A stretch of DNA of 64,000 nt, taken from the NCBI RefSeq assembly GCF_041006295.1, contig NZ_CP158487.1, forward strand, positions 372,001 through 436,000. The letters run 5' to 3'. Source of the DNA: Candidatus Nanosynbacter sp. TM7-074. GTDB taxonomy: Bacteria; Patescibacteriota; Saccharimonadia; Saccharimonadales; Saccharimonadaceae. The notes beneath the pieces were generated by a model. That model was not told where the DNA came from, searched no databases, and saw only the letters and a program-made list of their open reading frames with translations. A program made the translations under genes and the position numbers. How positions within the stretch are numbered: the stretch's first letter is position 1; every line of letters starts with the position of its first letter. This document shows positions 52,371 through 62,188 of the stretch, piece after piece.

Positions 52371-53720
52371 TTATTGTAAATAGTCAATCAACGCCTGCCG
52401 CATATCACTGACGCCTTTTATAAATTTATCTTTATGAACTTTTGGAGCAATCGCGTAAGTGAAACCTAATTTCTTCGCCTCCTTGATTCGAGCCTGCCAA
52501 TTAATCGCTGAGCGAACTTCACCGCCCAAACCAATTTCACCAAACACTACAGCCCCCTCATCTAAACTCCGACCAGCGCTAGCGCTAGCAATTGCCATGG
52601 CTACTGCCAAATCCGCCGCTGGATCGTTCAATTTTAATCCACCGACTACGTTGACATAAATATCCTTATCCACCAATTTCAATTTTGTACGCTTCTCCAA
52701 GACCGCCACCAGCAAATTCAGCCGATTCAAATCAAAGCCGCTTGCCGTGCGCTTAGGATAGCCAAAATTTGTCGGATTCACCAGCGCTTGGATTTCAACT
52801 AACAGTGGCCGTGCACCCTCCATAGTCGCCAGCACAATTGAGCCATCCAAGTTCCGCCGCTCCGCTAAAAGTTCTGCTGACGGATTCTTAACAATTCTTA
52901 AACCCTGATCGTCCATCTCGAAAATTGCCGCCTCGTTAGTCGAACCATAGCGATTTTTCTGCGCCCGAACAACTCGAAAACCACCATAACGATCCCCTTC
53001 AAAATTCAGTACAACATCCACCAAATGCTCTAATATCTTTGGCCCAGCAATCGAACCTTCTTTGGTGACGTGACCAACCAAAATCACCGCTGTACCAGAA
53101 GATTTGGCGGCACGAATAATTACATTTGAAGAGTTGGTGATTTGGCTAACCGAACCTGGTGCTGAAGAAATTTCACTCAAGGAAATAGTCTGCACCGAAT
53201 CAACAATCACCAAATCATATCCGCCCTGCTGAATTGACGCAGCAATATCCTCGGCGCTATTACTAGACGCTAGATGTAACTTTTCCGAATCAGCCGCGCC
53301 CAAACGTTCTGCTCGTAATTTGACCTGCGAAATCGATTCCTCGCCACTAACATATAAAACAGATTTTGAGCCAGCAATATACGCTGCAACCTGCGCTAGC
53401 AGAGTACTTTTTCCAATTCCCGGCTGGCCCGCCACCAGCACCACACCACCAGCCAAAAAGCCACCGCCTAAAACCACGTCCAAATCATCAATTCCCGTGC
53501 TTAATCTTTCTAGCCCAGATTCAGCCACGGCTTCACGAACGCTAGCAGTTTTTAAAGCTTTGCCACGCCCAGCTGATTTATCGACAGCAGACGAACCTCC
53601 TGAAGAAATAACCTGCTCAACCAACGAATTCCACTCCCCACAATTTTCACACTTACCCGCCCATTTTGAAAAACTAGCACCACACTGCTGACAGATAAAT
53701 TGACTTCGAGATTTTGCCAT
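52371..53720 (-). CDS. radA: DNA repair protein RadA
   Basis: RadA/Sms (449 aa), a RecA-like helicase for branch migration. The N-terminal zinc finger is CQQCG...CENCGEW, Walker A is GQPGIGKST, the RadA motif is KNRYGS, and a C-terminal Lon-like domain ends with GEIGLGGEVR. It shares one base with the stop of the preceding gene (TAATG). Operon with clpC and the PIN/TRAM gene, as in Firmicutes clpC-radA-yacL. Confidence 0.96.
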   Translation of the reverse strand: MAKSRSQFICQQCGASFSKWAGKCENCGEWNSLVEQVISSGGSSAVDKSAGRGKALKTASVREAVAESGLERLSTGIDDLDVVLGGGFLAGGVVLVAGQPGIGKSTLLAQVAAYIAGSKSVLYVSGEESISQVKLRAERLGAADSEKLHLASSNSAEDIAASIQQGGYDLVIVDSVQTISLSEISSAPGSVSQITNSSNVIIRAAKSSGTAVILVGHVTKEGSIAGPKILEHLVDVVLNFEGDRYGGFRVVRAQKNRYGSTNEAAIFEMDDQGLRIVKNPSAELLAERRNLDGSIVLATMEGARPLLVEIQALVNPTNFGYPKRTASGFDLNRLNLLVAVLEKRTKLKLVDKDIYVNVVGGLKLNDPAADLAVAMAIASASAGRSLDEGAVVFGEIGLGGEVRSAINWQARIKEAKKLGFTYAIAPKVHKDKFIKGVSDMRQALIDYLQ

Positions 53721-54700
53721 TACTTTGCCCCCTTCACACTGTCCAAGCTCTTATTTAACTCGTCAATTTTCACACCCAATTCCCTAAGCCTAAGGACGCC
53801 AGAATTATAAGAATTAATCTCAGAATTTAGGTTATTGCGCCGACTATTCAACTCAGAAAGCTCCGCCTGTAAAGCACGGCGTTGCCTTGAAAAATCATCT
53901 TGTGAGGAAAAATCACCGCTATTTGCTCGTCTGTTAAAGTCAGCCACGCGCTGGTTGTAATCGGCTATGTCGGCTGAATATTGTGATAAATCTTGATCTA
54001 TTTTTTGTTTACGCGACTGCAATGACTTGCTTAACTCCTGCGCCTCATTTTCTCGTGACTCAAACTTTTCTCGGTAATGAGCGTGCAACCGCAAAACTTC
54101 CGACCGGTCAGTAAAATACCGACGATAATACTCCTCCAATTCCTCGCCCAAATTCGCAAACTCCGTCCCTAAAATTGAATGAAGCTCATTTGCGCGTGTG
54201 CCCGGCTGGGCTCGGTCGTAATATTTCATCCTCTCAGCCAGCTGGTCGGTCTTTACGTTATCATAAGCGTGCTCCAGCAGCGTCGACAAACGCTCTTTCT
54301 CGGCAGAGCTCAGCCTTTTCCATGCCGCGTGTAGCATCTCATGCGCCGCCGTCACCTCTTTTACGCCGTCTAATTCTGCATTGGTCACGTCATAGATGTA
54401 GATTTCACCAGCAGCCTGATCATAGCATCCTAAAATAGCGTTTCCCTGCTCTACACGCCGACAATCTTTATTAAACTCACCAGCCGACTGTATCTGCGGT
54501 TTAGAAACATAAAACATTTTCTTGCCAAAATCTGACATCTTGACGCGATCGGCAATTTCAGCAATCTGACCACTTGGCCTATATTGCCACAAGGTAATTT
54601 CATCGATAATCGACTGTCGATTCAGCACCAATAAAGCCATTCCAAGCACAAACGTAATTGAAACAAAAAATCCAATTAACTTACGCACGCTTGACATCAA
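53720..54700 (-). CDS. membrane-anchored HExxH protein with coiled-coil C-terminus
   Basis: 326 aa: one N-terminal membrane segment (residues 8-26), a middle domain with TAAHEMLHAAWKRLS (a zincin-type HEMLH near residue 140), and a C-terminal coiled coil rich in Gln/Arg/Ser (LQSRKQKIDQDLSQY). This suggests an extracytoplasmic metallopeptidase, but no third ligand is assigned and the family is not recognised. It starts 20 bases inside the end of clpC, so it is coupled to it, and overlaps radA by one base. Confidence 0.7.
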   Translation of the reverse strand: MMSSVRKLIGFFVSITFVLGMALLVLNRQSIIDEITLWQYRPSGQIAEIADRVKMSDFGKKMFYVSKPQIQSAGEFNKDCRRVEQGNAILGCYDQAAGEIYIYDVTNAELDGVKEVTAAHEMLHAAWKRLSSAEKERLSTLLEHAYDNVKTDQLAERMKYYDRAQPGTRANELHSILGTEFANLGEELEEYYRRYFTDRSEVLRLHAHYREKFESRENEAQELSKSLQSRKQKIDQDLSQYSADIADYNQRVADFNRRANSGDFSSQDDFSRQRRALQAELSELNSRRNNLNSEINSYNSGVLRLRELGVKIDELNKSLDSVKGAK

Positions 54701-57137
54701 TTATCACCTTATTTTTATCAATTTTAGCCTGCAGAATATCGCCAGGCTTTGCTTTATTTGACAACAGAACATCACTGAGCGGATCTGCCAGCTCCGACTG
54801 AATAGTACGCCTGAGAACTCGCACGCCGCGCTGTTCGTCAAAACCCCGGTCAATCAGCCAGCGCTTGGTGGATGGAGTAATATCAAGCGTCATTTCGTGC
54901 CGCTCAACTGCCTTGATTAGGTCAATTGTAAGATTGTCAAAAATCTTTCGCACCACCGACCTAGCCAGCGGCTTAAACGTAATCACCCCATCAAACCTAC
55001 CGATTAGTTCTGGCCTCAAGAAACTCTCCAACTCGCGTAAAGCTGCCCGTGAATTGCGATTATGTCGATCAGTATGGGAAGTTTTTTTCTGCCCAGACGA
55101 GGCAAAGCCCAACTCTGAATCCTGGATCATCTGCTCGGCGCCAACGTTGCTGGTTAAAATGATAATCGTCTGTCGGAAACTAATTGTCCGACCATGAGAG
55201 TCGCTCAATTTACCATCTTCTAAAATCTGCAATAGCAAGTTCAGTACGTCAGGATGCGCCTTTTCAATCTCATCAAACAACACCACGCTGTATGGCCGTC
55301 GCCGCACCTTGTCAGTCAATTTGCCGCCATCATCATAACCGACATAGCCAGCTGGCGCACCAATCAGCCGACTAGCTGTGTGCCGCTCTGAAAACTCACT
55401 CATGTCAATCTTAATCAAATTATCATCACCGCCAAAAACCTCCCGCGCCAATACTCGTGCCAGCTCAGTCTTTCCTACGCCAGTCGGCCCGAGGAAAATA
55501 AACGAGCCCAACGGCCCACTTTGGCGGCTCAGGCCAGCTTTATTTCGTCGAATTGCCCGGGCTAACTGCTCAATTGCTTCGTCTTGACCCAGCACACTTC
55601 GACTCAAGTGCTTCTCTAATTGGATTAAATCTCTCATTTGGTTCAGTGATAATCTATCAATCGGAATATTCGTCATCGCTGAAACTGCACGTCGTAGATA
55701 TTCCTCTGTTAACATAGGTTTACTATCGACTTCGTTTCTCAGTTTATCAGCCTGCAATTCCAGCTGTCGCATTTGCGCCTTAAATTCCGCGGCTTGTTGA
55801 TAATTTTCAGCCTCGACAGCAGCATCAATCCTACCAGCTAGTCGTTTGATTTGACGTGATAATTTATCCTTGCGAGACAATTTTCTTGGCAAATTTGATT
55901 TTAATAGACTAGCGGCCTCGTCAATTACATCAATCGCTTTATCCGGCAAAAACCGCTCCGTCACATATCGTTGACTTAAATCGACAGCTTCAATAAGCAT
56001 TTCGTCAGGAATCTGTACTTGATGATGCTTTGCAAGATTATCCCTCAAGCCTCGCATCATCTCCACCGCCTCTTCTGGAGATGGTTCCGCCACCGTTACC
56101 GCCTGAAAACGCCGGCCTAAGGCCGCATCTTTCTCAATATGCTTGCGATATTCATCAAACGTCGTCGCGCCAATTAGCCGTACTTCGCCGCGTGCCAATG
56201 CTGGCTTTAATACGTTGGCCGCGTCCATTGAACCTTCCGCCGATCCAGCACCAACCAGCAAGTGCAACTCGTCGATAAACAAAATGACTTCCTGGTGTTT
56301 CTTAGCAACCGCTAAGACTTTTTGCAGTCGCTCCTCAAATTGCCCGCGATATTTCGTCCCAGCAATCATTGCCGTCAAGTCCAGCTGGAAAAGCCGCTTA
56401 CCTTTCAAAAACTCCGGCACCTTATTATCGGCAATTTTTTGCGCCAAGCCTTCAACTACCGCGGTTTTACCAACACCCGGCTCGCCGATTAGCGCTGGAT
56501 TATTCTTACTGCGGCGTCCCAGTATGGTAATCATCCGCTGAATCTCTGCCGACCGGCCAATCACTGGATCTAAAAATCCTTCACTAGCCCGCCGTGTCAA
56601 ATCCACGCCAAATTTATCCAGAATCTTCAAATCGGCAGATTTTTTAGTTGTTGTAGTCTGATTCTTCTGCAGCGACTCAAATTGCTGTTTATCAAACACA
56701 TCCTCCAGATTTCCGCGCAGCTGCTCAATGTCAATATTCATATCACGCAGCAGCTTAGTTGCCCGCGCCTCATGCTGCAACAGCATGCTATACACAATAT
56801 GTTCCGTACCAATTCGCTCCTGTCCAAACTCAACCGCCAACTGCCATGACGTACGAATCAGCTCAGCCACTTCGGCACTTAAGCCCTTTTTTACGACTGT
56901 AACCACCAAAGGCTTAGCAGTTAGATTAAGCACCATTTCCGCCCTATCTAACGTCACGCCATTTTCCGCTAAAATCTTAGCCCCAAGCGACGAATTCTGT
57001 GCCAATACACCAAGTAAAATATGCTCCGTGCCGACATAATCGCGACCTTCGTTATGCGCTAGGAAACCTGCTCGCTCCAAACTGGCGCGAGCTGTTTCCG
57101 TTAAACGAGGTTCTAGCTCAGAAAAATCCTCTGACAT
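54681..57137 (-). CDS. clpC: ClpC-type AAA+ unfoldase of the Clp protease
   Basis: 818 aa: two Clp N repeats (residues 1-145), AAA1 with [15 protein letters not shown], a middle domain with a UVR-like helix ([15 protein letters not shown]), and AAA2 with [15 protein letters not shown]. It feeds substrates to ClpP (22616). AAGGAGG precedes the ATG. It starts the clpC-HExxH-radA-PIN/TRAM cluster. No CtsR or McsAB genes are beside it. Confidence 0.96.
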   Translation of the reverse strand: MSEDFSELEPRLTETARASLERAGFLAHNEGRDYVGTEHILLGVLAQNSSLGAKILAENGVTLDRAEMVLNLTAKPLVVTVVKKGLSAEVAELIRTSWQLAVEFGQERIGTEHIVYSMLLQHEARATKLLRDMNIDIEQLRGNLEDVFDKQQFESLQKNQTTTTKKSADLKILDKFGVDLTRRASEGFLDPVIGRSAEIQRMITILGRRSKNNPALIGEPGVGKTAVVEGLAQKIADNKVPEFLKGKRLFQLDLTAMIAGTKYRGQFEERLQKVLAVAKKHQEVILFIDELHLLVGAGSAEGSMDAANVLKPALARGEVRLIGATTFDEYRKHIEKDAALGRRFQAVTVAEPSPEEAVEMMRGLRDNLAKHHQVQIPDEMLIEAVDLSQRYVTERFLPDKAIDVIDEAASLLKSNLPRKLSRKDKLSRQIKRLAGRIDAAVEAENYQQAAEFKAQMRQLELQADKLRNEVDSKPMLTEEYLRRAVSAMTNIPIDRLSLNQMRDLIQLEKHLSRSVLGQDEAIEQLARAIRRNKAGLSRQSGPLGSFIFLGPTGVGKTELARVLAREVFGGDDNLIKIDMSEFSERHTASRLIGAPAGYVGYDDGGKLTDKVRRRPYSVVLFDEIEKAHPDVLNLLLQILEDGKLSDSHGRTISFRQTIIILTSNVGAEQMIQDSELGFASSGQKKTSHTDRHNRNSRAALRELESFLRPELIGRFDGVITFKPLARSVVRKIFDNLTIDLIKAVERHEMTLDITPSTKRWLIDRGFDEQRGVRVLRRTIQSELADPLSDVLLSNKAKPGDILQAKIDKNKVIIDVKRA

Positions 57138-57177
57138 ATGCCCCTCCTTTCGTTTTTAATAGCCAATCGAGAGCGGC

Positions 57178-58299
57178 TTATTCCGCTACCTCCTCAACCA
57201 CGCTCATTAAGCTATCCTCGATATTCTTGCGAGGTTTTGGCTCCGACTTAACAGCAGCTTTCGCTTCAATATCAAGATCATATCCTGTCAATCGACTTGC
57301 CAGGCGAACATTTTGCCCAGCTCGACCGATTGCGATTGATTGCTGATCTTCGCTAACGTAAACTGTTGCCCGCTTTTCTTCTTCATTTACAGTGACGCTG
57401 ATTACCTCTGCCGGGCTCATAGCATTAGCAATAAAGCCAGCCGTATCTTCCTCAAATGGAATAATGTCAATCTTCTCTTGCTCACCAATTTCATTCATTA
57501 CAGCCTGAACACGAGCACCATGACCGCCAACAAACGTACCAACTGGGTCAACACCCGGCAGCGCAGAAGCCACTGCCAACTTGGTGCGGCGACCAGCTTC
57601 GCGGGCAATTGCTTTAATCTCAACTGCGCCAGTTTCCATCTCTGGCACTTCTTGATTGAACAAAAAGCGTACAAACTCTTCATTGCCACGGCTAAGAATT
57701 AACTGCGGACCGCGACCTTCGCGCTCAATATCCTTAATATAAACCTTAATACGACGACCAACGCCATAATATTCGCCAGGAATTTGCTCACTCTGAGGCA
57801 TAATACCGACGGCTTTGCCCAACTCAATTCGTACCACACGTGGCTCTACACGCTGAACCGTACCGATAACGACCGTACCAATTTTATCTTCAAACTCAGC
57901 CAGTACTACCTCACGCTCAGCTTCACGCAAACGCTGCAAAATAACCTGCTTAGCAGTCTGAGCCGCCACACGGCCAAATGTCGTCACATTGTGAGTCTCT
58001 ACTATTACTTCGCCGTCAATCTCAGCCGCAGCATCCAACTTCTTAGCATCTTCCAGGCTAATTTGATTGATGTCATTCTCAACCTCTTCAACCACAGTTT
58101 TAACCACCGAAACCACAGCTGTGCCGCTATTGATATTCAAGTTAGCTCGCACCAACTGCTCGCGCGTACCGTTATCACGGCGCCATGCTGCCGCAATCGC
58201 CTGCTCAATCACACTTAAAACTGTTTCTTCTGGTAGGTTTTTTTCATCAGCAATCGTCCGCACTGCTAGTGTCAGTTGCTTGATATTCAAATCTTCCAT
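57178..58299 (-). CDS. nusA: transcription termination/antitermination factor NusA
   Basis: NusA (373 aa): N-terminal RNA polymerase-binding domain, S1 domain near residues 130-200 (GTVQRVEPRVVRIELGKAVG in part), then two KH domains (GHGARVQAVMNEIG; IAIGRAGQNVRLASRLTGYDL in part). No C-terminal acidic repeats, a common short form. GAAGGAG precedes the ATG. The leader contains a possible terminator hairpin. Confidence 0.95.
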   Translation of the reverse strand: MEDLNIKQLTLAVRTIADEKNLPEETVLSVIEQAIAAAWRRDNGTREQLVRANLNINSGTAVVSVVKTVVEEVENDINQISLEDAKKLDAAAEIDGEVIVETHNVTTFGRVAAQTAKQVILQRLREAEREVVLAEFEDKIGTVVIGTVQRVEPRVVRIELGKAVGIMPQSEQIPGEYYGVGRRIKVYIKDIEREGRGPQLILSRGNEEFVRFLFNQEVPEMETGAVEIKAIAREAGRRTKLAVASALPGVDPVGTFVGGHGARVQAVMNEIGEQEKIDIIPFEEDTAGFIANAMSPAEVISVTVNEEEKRATVYVSEDQQSIAIGRAGQNVRLASRLTGYDLDIEAKAAVKSEPKPRKNIEDSLMSVVEEVAE

Positions 58300-58357
58300 A
58301 TTTACTCTCCTTCTTTTATATAATTATATCCTTTTCCGCTTCAAACTTCCATAAACG

Positions 58358-58386
58358 AAAAACTCCGACCTGCCGGCCGGATGAGT
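58358..58386 (-). promoter_or_regulatory. G+C-rich hairpin with T-run in the nusA leader
   Basis: Minus-strand ACTC...GAGT encloses a CCGGCCGG segment and is followed by TTTTT. The inner pairing is imperfect. Since it lies after the nusA promoter, it could attenuate nusA, or simply end the nuclease transcript upstream. Confidence 0.4.
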
Positions 58387-58394
58387 ACTTTCTC

Positions 58395-58423
58395 ATTGTA
58401 TTAAAATTTTTTCATTTTGTCAA
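58395..58423 (-). promoter_or_regulatory. nusA promoter
   Basis: Minus-strand TTGACA (58423-58418), a 17-nt spacer and TACAAT (58400-58395). The -35 overlaps the last codons of the upstream nuclease gene. Leader of about 90 nt. Confidence 0.8.
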
Positions 58424-59112
58424 TTTACTTCCACGCACTTCTCCAAAATACTCGACATCGCACTTTTTTCTGCTTCTGTCACCCATAGTCGATACCGTCG
58501 CTTTACCGCTATCTGGCGCGCTACATACTGACAGCGAAACGGCTTATTGCTCGGCAACCAAGTTGCTGCGTCGCCGTCACCTTTGGCTTGATTTGCCGGA
58601 CCGTCGACAGCTAATAGATTCAGCGGATCGTTTGCCAACTTTTCCCGTTCCTCGGCTGATAATTGTTGCGCACCTTTCTGCCAAGCGTCACTCAATGCCA
58701 CCACATGGTCAATCTGCACTTTAGAACTCGATTTCTCACCACGCTGAAAATGAATAATTTGTCCCGTATAAGGGTCGTTAAGCACACCTGATAAAACTCG
58801 ACATTTTTCATCAATCTTCTCATCTGTTAAGTCCCTCGCTAAAATCACCTCGCGAACCGAACAGCCATTAATTTTACCCCAGCCATTACCAAACTGCTTA
58901 CGCATATAGCCGGTTTTTGGCGCACGCCCCTTGACTTCCAATTTTCCCAACTCCGCCCTCGCATTTGAATCGCCAAATAAATCTCGCTGTGTTGATGTTT
59001 TTATCGTCTGAGTTTCTGGCTGAGAAGTCTGCGAAGCCCAAATTCCCGCGCCAGCTACCACCGCTATCAATATGACTATCACTTGTCGACGCCATATTTT
59101 ATTCACCCTCAT
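58420..59112 (-). CDS. secreted or membrane-anchored HNH nuclease (DUF1524-type)
   Basis: 230 aa: a hydrophobic N-terminal anchor or signal (residues 10-27) and then an HNH domain with DPYTGQIIHF, QIDHVVALSDAW and NDPLNLLAVDGPANQAKGD. Members are extracellular or restriction-associated nucleases; one exported by an epibiotic bacterium could supply nucleotides from outside DNA (inference). TATAAT (59119-59124) ends 6 nt before the ATG: leaderless, sharing its -10 with the opposite gene. Confidence 0.88.
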   Translation of the reverse strand: MRVNKIWRRQVIVILIAVVAGAGIWASQTSQPETQTIKTSTQRDLFGDSNARAELGKLEVKGRAPKTGYMRKQFGNGWGKINGCSVREVILARDLTDEKIDEKCRVLSGVLNDPYTGQIIHFQRGEKSSSKVQIDHVVALSDAWQKGAQQLSAEEREKLANDPLNLLAVDGPANQAKGDGDAATWLPSNKPFRCQYVARQIAVKRRYRLWVTEAEKSAMSSILEKCVEVN

Positions 59113-59132
59113 GGCTGTATTATAATAAAACC
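59113..59132. promoter_or_regulatory. shared palindromic -10 between two divergent leaderless genes
   Basis: Only 20 bases separate the two start codons. ATTATAAT (59119-59126) provides TATAAT on the plus strand (59121-59126) and on the minus strand (59119-59124), each ending exactly 6 nt before its ATG. Any -35 elements lie inside the opposite coding sequences and are weak. Confidence 0.75.
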
Positions 59133-61658
59133 ATGACTAAAGTTCCACGCTTACTCGACACATTTATACCAAACCATTACACATTAACCATCGATTTGAC
59201 TTGCGCCGAAGAGAAAGCATTTTCTGGCAAAGTTGTCATTTCTGGCGAATCAACTGGCAAATCAATTTCGCTACACGCCAAAGATTTAACTATTCAATCA
59301 ATCACAATTGATAATCAGCCAGCTGAATTTTCTCACGGAGAGTTTGACGAGCTGCGCTTATCGCAATCAGACTTGAATGCCGGTAAGCACACTGTTTCTA
59401 TTGATTTTTCCGGCACCATCACCGATTCCATGCACGGATTATACCCTTGCTATTTCACACACGACGGTATCAAGAAACAACTGTTTGCCACCCAATTTGA
59501 ATCACACCATGCCCGCGAAGTGCTCCCGTGCGTTGATGAACCAGCTGCCAAAGCCACTTATGACGTGACACTCGTGACCGCTCCGGACTTGACTGTCCTT
59601 GGTAATATGCCCGTCACTGAATCATCTGAAAAGGGCGGCGCGCTGACAACCACTTTCGCCACCACGCCGCGGATGAGTAGCTACCTCCTAGCCTTTGTCG
59701 TCGGCGAACTCCACAAGAAAACCGCTCATACCAAATCTGGTGTTGAAGTTAATATTTGGGCAACGCCAGCCCAAAGCGAGGAGACGCTGGATTTTGCACT
59801 AAACATTGCCACTCGTTCAATTGATTTTTATGATGAATATTTTGGCGTACCATATCCGCTGCCAAAATCCGACCATGTAGCGCTGCCTGATTTCTCGTCT
59901 GGCGCTATGGAAAACTGGGGATTAATCACCTACCGCGAAAGCTGCCTGCTGGCTGACCCGAAATTAACGCCAGAATCATCCAAGCGCTTCATCGCCACCG
60001 TCATCACCCACGAACTCAGCCACCAGTGGTTTGGCAATTTGGTGACCATGCAGTGGTGGAACGACCTGTGGTTGAATGAGAGTTTCGCTAATATGATGGA
60101 GTATGTGGCGGTCGACGCACTGCACCCCGAGTGGCGAATGTGGGAGGATTTTGCGACAAATGAAGTAACAGCAGCGCTTCGGCGAGACAGTTTGGACGGT
60201 GTACAGTCAGTGCAAGCCGACGTCAATCACCCGGACGAAATCAGTACTTTGTTTGACCCGGCAATTGTCTACGCCAAGGGTGGTCGACTGCTGGTGATGG
60301 TACGGCAGCTGATCGGCGAGGAGGCATTTCGTGCAGGACTAAAGTCATATTTTGAAAAATTTGCTTACCGAAACACTGTTGGCGATGATTTATGGCGGGA
60401 GCTAGAAACTGCCAGTGGTCAGCCAATTGTCGACTTGATGAACACTTGGATTTCACAGCCAGGTTTGCCAATCGTGCAGGTCGAGCGAAATAATTCTGAC
60501 GAGAAACCTACCACCACGCTACACCAAGAACGCTTTTTCATCGGCGATCATCAGCCATCCGACGCCTTGTGGCCGATCCCACTGTTTGCCAACCAACCAC
60601 TTGACGTAAAAATTCTAGATCAAGAAGAAATCACCGTTTCCACCGAAAAACCATTGCAATTAAACTGTGGCTTAAGCGCTCATTTTGTCACTAAATATGA
60701 CGAATCAACTCGCAACAATCTTCTGAAAAACATCCGTGCCTTACCGACTTTAGATAAGATTTGCATTCTACAAGACGCCACCATACTGGCTCGGGCTGGA
60801 TTTGAAAGTTCGGCCTGGCTTCTTCCGTTAGCGCTATCCCTAAAAACCGAAACTAATGAAAAAGTTTTTAATATGGCAGCTCGAGCCCTAGCGGAATTAC
60901 GAAAATTTGTTGACGATAACGATATCGCCCGCAATCGTCTAAAGCAAATATCTGACGATTTTGGGCGCGCCACATTCGAGGAATTAGGCTGGGATGAAAA
61001 ACCTGGCGAGTCCGACGACGACCGCGAACGGCGCATCACAGCCTTAGGGTTAATGATTTATAGTGAAAATCAAGAAATTTTGGATGAGGCTAAAAAGCGG
61101 TTTGATAATCATGAACTAGAAAAATTACCAACAGAAATTCGCTCTCTGATTATTAGTGCCAATGTTCGACATTTTGAGACTCCAGAAATGATAGACAATC
61201 TCTTTACGATATATAAAGATACTCCATCAAATGACCTGCAGGACGACATTGCCGTAGGTCTTACCTCCACACAAAACACAGAAACCGCCAAAAAGATTCT
61301 TGAGAATCTTAAAGATGCCAACATTATTCGTCCACAAGATGCCAGTCGTTGGTTTGTCTATTTAATTCGCACTCGAGAGAATCGTCAAATTGCCTGGAAT
61401 TGGTTGAAGGAAAATTGGGCATGGGTCGAGGATAAGTTTGGTGATGATAAAAGCTACGACGATTTTATTCGCTATGCAGCCACGGCCCTACTGACAACCG
61501 ACGAGCTTAACGAATTCCGACAGTTCTTTGAACCGATGGAAAATATTCCAGCCCTCGTCAGAACGATTAAGTTGGGAATTACAGAAATTAGAGCACGGGT
61601 CGAGTTGATTGAGCGAGATAAGACAAGTGTGCTCTCTGCTTTGCAAACAACACTGTGA
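59133..61658 (+). CDS. M1-family aminopeptidase (PepN-like)
   Basis: 841 aa: N-terminal beta domain, catalytic domain with GAMENWG (exopeptidase) and the zinc site HELSHQW...NESFA near residue 293, a beta linker, and a helical C-terminal domain as in ERAP-type members. It releases N-terminal amino acids from peptides. No signal peptide, so it is cytoplasmic and fits a peptide-scavenging host-dependent lifestyle. The stop is TGA, which excludes UGA recoding. Confidence 0.95.
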   Translation: MTKVPRLLDTFIPNHYTLTIDLTCAEEKAFSGKVVISGESTGKSISLHAKDLTIQSITIDNQPAEFSHGEFDELRLSQSDLNAGKHTVSIDFSGTITDSMHGLYPCYFTHDGIKKQLFATQFESHHAREVLPCVDEPAAKATYDVTLVTAPDLTVLGNMPVTESSEKGGALTTTFATTPRMSSYLLAFVVGELHKKTAHTKSGVEVNIWATPAQSEETLDFALNIATRSIDFYDEYFGVPYPLPKSDHVALPDFSSGAMENWGLITYRESCLLADPKLTPESSKRFIATVITHELSHQWFGNLVTMQWWNDLWLNESFANMMEYVAVDALHPEWRMWEDFATNEVTAALRRDSLDGVQSVQADVNHPDEISTLFDPAIVYAKGGRLLVMVRQLIGEEAFRAGLKSYFEKFAYRNTVGDDLWRELETASGQPIVDLMNTWISQPGLPIVQVERNNSDEKPTTTLHQERFFIGDHQPSDALWPIPLFANQPLDVKILDQEEITVSTEKPLQLNCGLSAHFVTKYDESTRNNLLKNIRALPTLDKICILQDATILARAGFESSAWLLPLALSLKTETNEKVFNMAARALAELRKFVDDNDIARNRLKQISDDFGRATFEELGWDEKPGESDDDRERRITALGLMIYSENQEILDEAKKRFDNHELEKLPTEIRSLIISANVRHFETPEMIDNLFTIYKDTPSNDLQDDIAVGLTSTQNTETAKKILENLKDANIIRPQDASRWFVYLIRTRENRQIAWNWLKENWAWVEDKFGDDKSYDDFIRYAATALLTTDELNEFRQFFEPMENIPALVRTIKLGITEIRARVELIERDKTSVLSALQTTL

Positions 61659-61688
61659 CATATTACACCACATTTTTGACAAAATCTG

Positions 61689-61717
61689 TTGACATTTTGT
61701 TCTATTAGTGATATAAG
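61689..61717 (+). promoter_or_regulatory. promoter of the 93-aa orphan gene
   Basis: TTGACA (61689-61694), a 17-nt spacer and TATAAG (61712-61717) preceded by GTGA. The region up to about 61735 is closely similar to the promoter at 27433. The leader is about 75 nt and includes a TTGTT/AACAA hairpin. Confidence 0.75.
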
Positions 61718-61796
61718 TGAATACAGCTTTTGTTGACAGAACAACTGTTTTGTCCAAGAGCAGTCCTTTGATAAGTTCGAGAGAAGGAGGCCCATC

Positions 61797-62078
61797 ATGG
61801 GCATCTACTACAACCCCGTGGATGATATTATTGACGGCCGCGTTGGTACATTCATCAACACCCACGACTACAATGAAGCCATGCGGCAATTGCCGCATGG
61901 GCATCATCTGTACGCACTCTGTGATAGGCTTATTTTCAAGCAAGCCGTCTGCGTGGATGACGAGAGCGATTTCGATGAATTCTTCGGCCAATACGCACAG
62001 GGGCTTTTGATCAGCTTCCAGCTGATTGCCCTGCCAGAAGACACACACCAACTTGCACTCCTCGGCTCAGGTCTCTAG
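61797..62078 (+). CDS. unrecognised 93-aa orphan protein with GC-rich codons
   Basis: A soluble acidic protein (MGIYYNPVDDIIDGR; CVDDESDFDEFFGQY; LISFQLIALPED), unknown family. AAGGAGG lies 6 nt before the ATG. G/C-ending codons, a strong promoter with leader and structured flanks match the orphan genes at 26185 and 27653. A perfect 22-bp palindrome sits inside the frame, and a hammerhead ribozyme follows 50 nt after the stop. An RNA rather than protein role for the locus is possible, but the ribosome-binding site favours translation. Confidence 0.7.
   Translation: MGIYYNPVDDIIDGRVGTFINTHDYNEAMRQLPHGHHLYALCDRLIFKQAVCVDDESDFDEFFGQYAQGLLISFQLIALPEDTHQLALLGSGL
61879..61900. repeat. perfect 22-bp palindrome inside the 93-aa gene
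   Basis: CCATGCGGCAA followed directly by its reverse complement. Could form a stable mRNA hairpin or be a dimeric protein's site. Confidence 0.85.
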
Positions 62079-62131
62079 ACCTACAGGCGAATATGGCGAC
62101 GGGAGTGCTTTTCTTTCTCTCGCTTATCATA

Positions 62132-62184
62132 TTCGCTCCATAGATGCGTATCTATGCTGATGAGTCGGAAACGACGAAAGCGAA
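62132..62184 (+). ncRNA. type III hammerhead ribozyme
   Basis: All parts are present. Stem III is TTCGCT (62132-62137) with AGCGAA (62179-62184). The cleavage triplet is CTC, with the cut predicted after C62138. Stem I is CATAGAT (62139-62145), loop GCGT, ATCTATG (62150-62156), fully paired. The core is CTGATGA (62157-62163). Stem II is GTCG, loop GAAA, CGAC (62164-62175). The second core strand is GAAA (62176-62179). No core base is missing. It lies just after the 93-aa gene on the same strand. An upstream GCGAATATG (62087-62095) can pair with 62128-62136 and would compete with stem III. Confidence 0.88.
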
Positions 62185-62188
62185 CACA

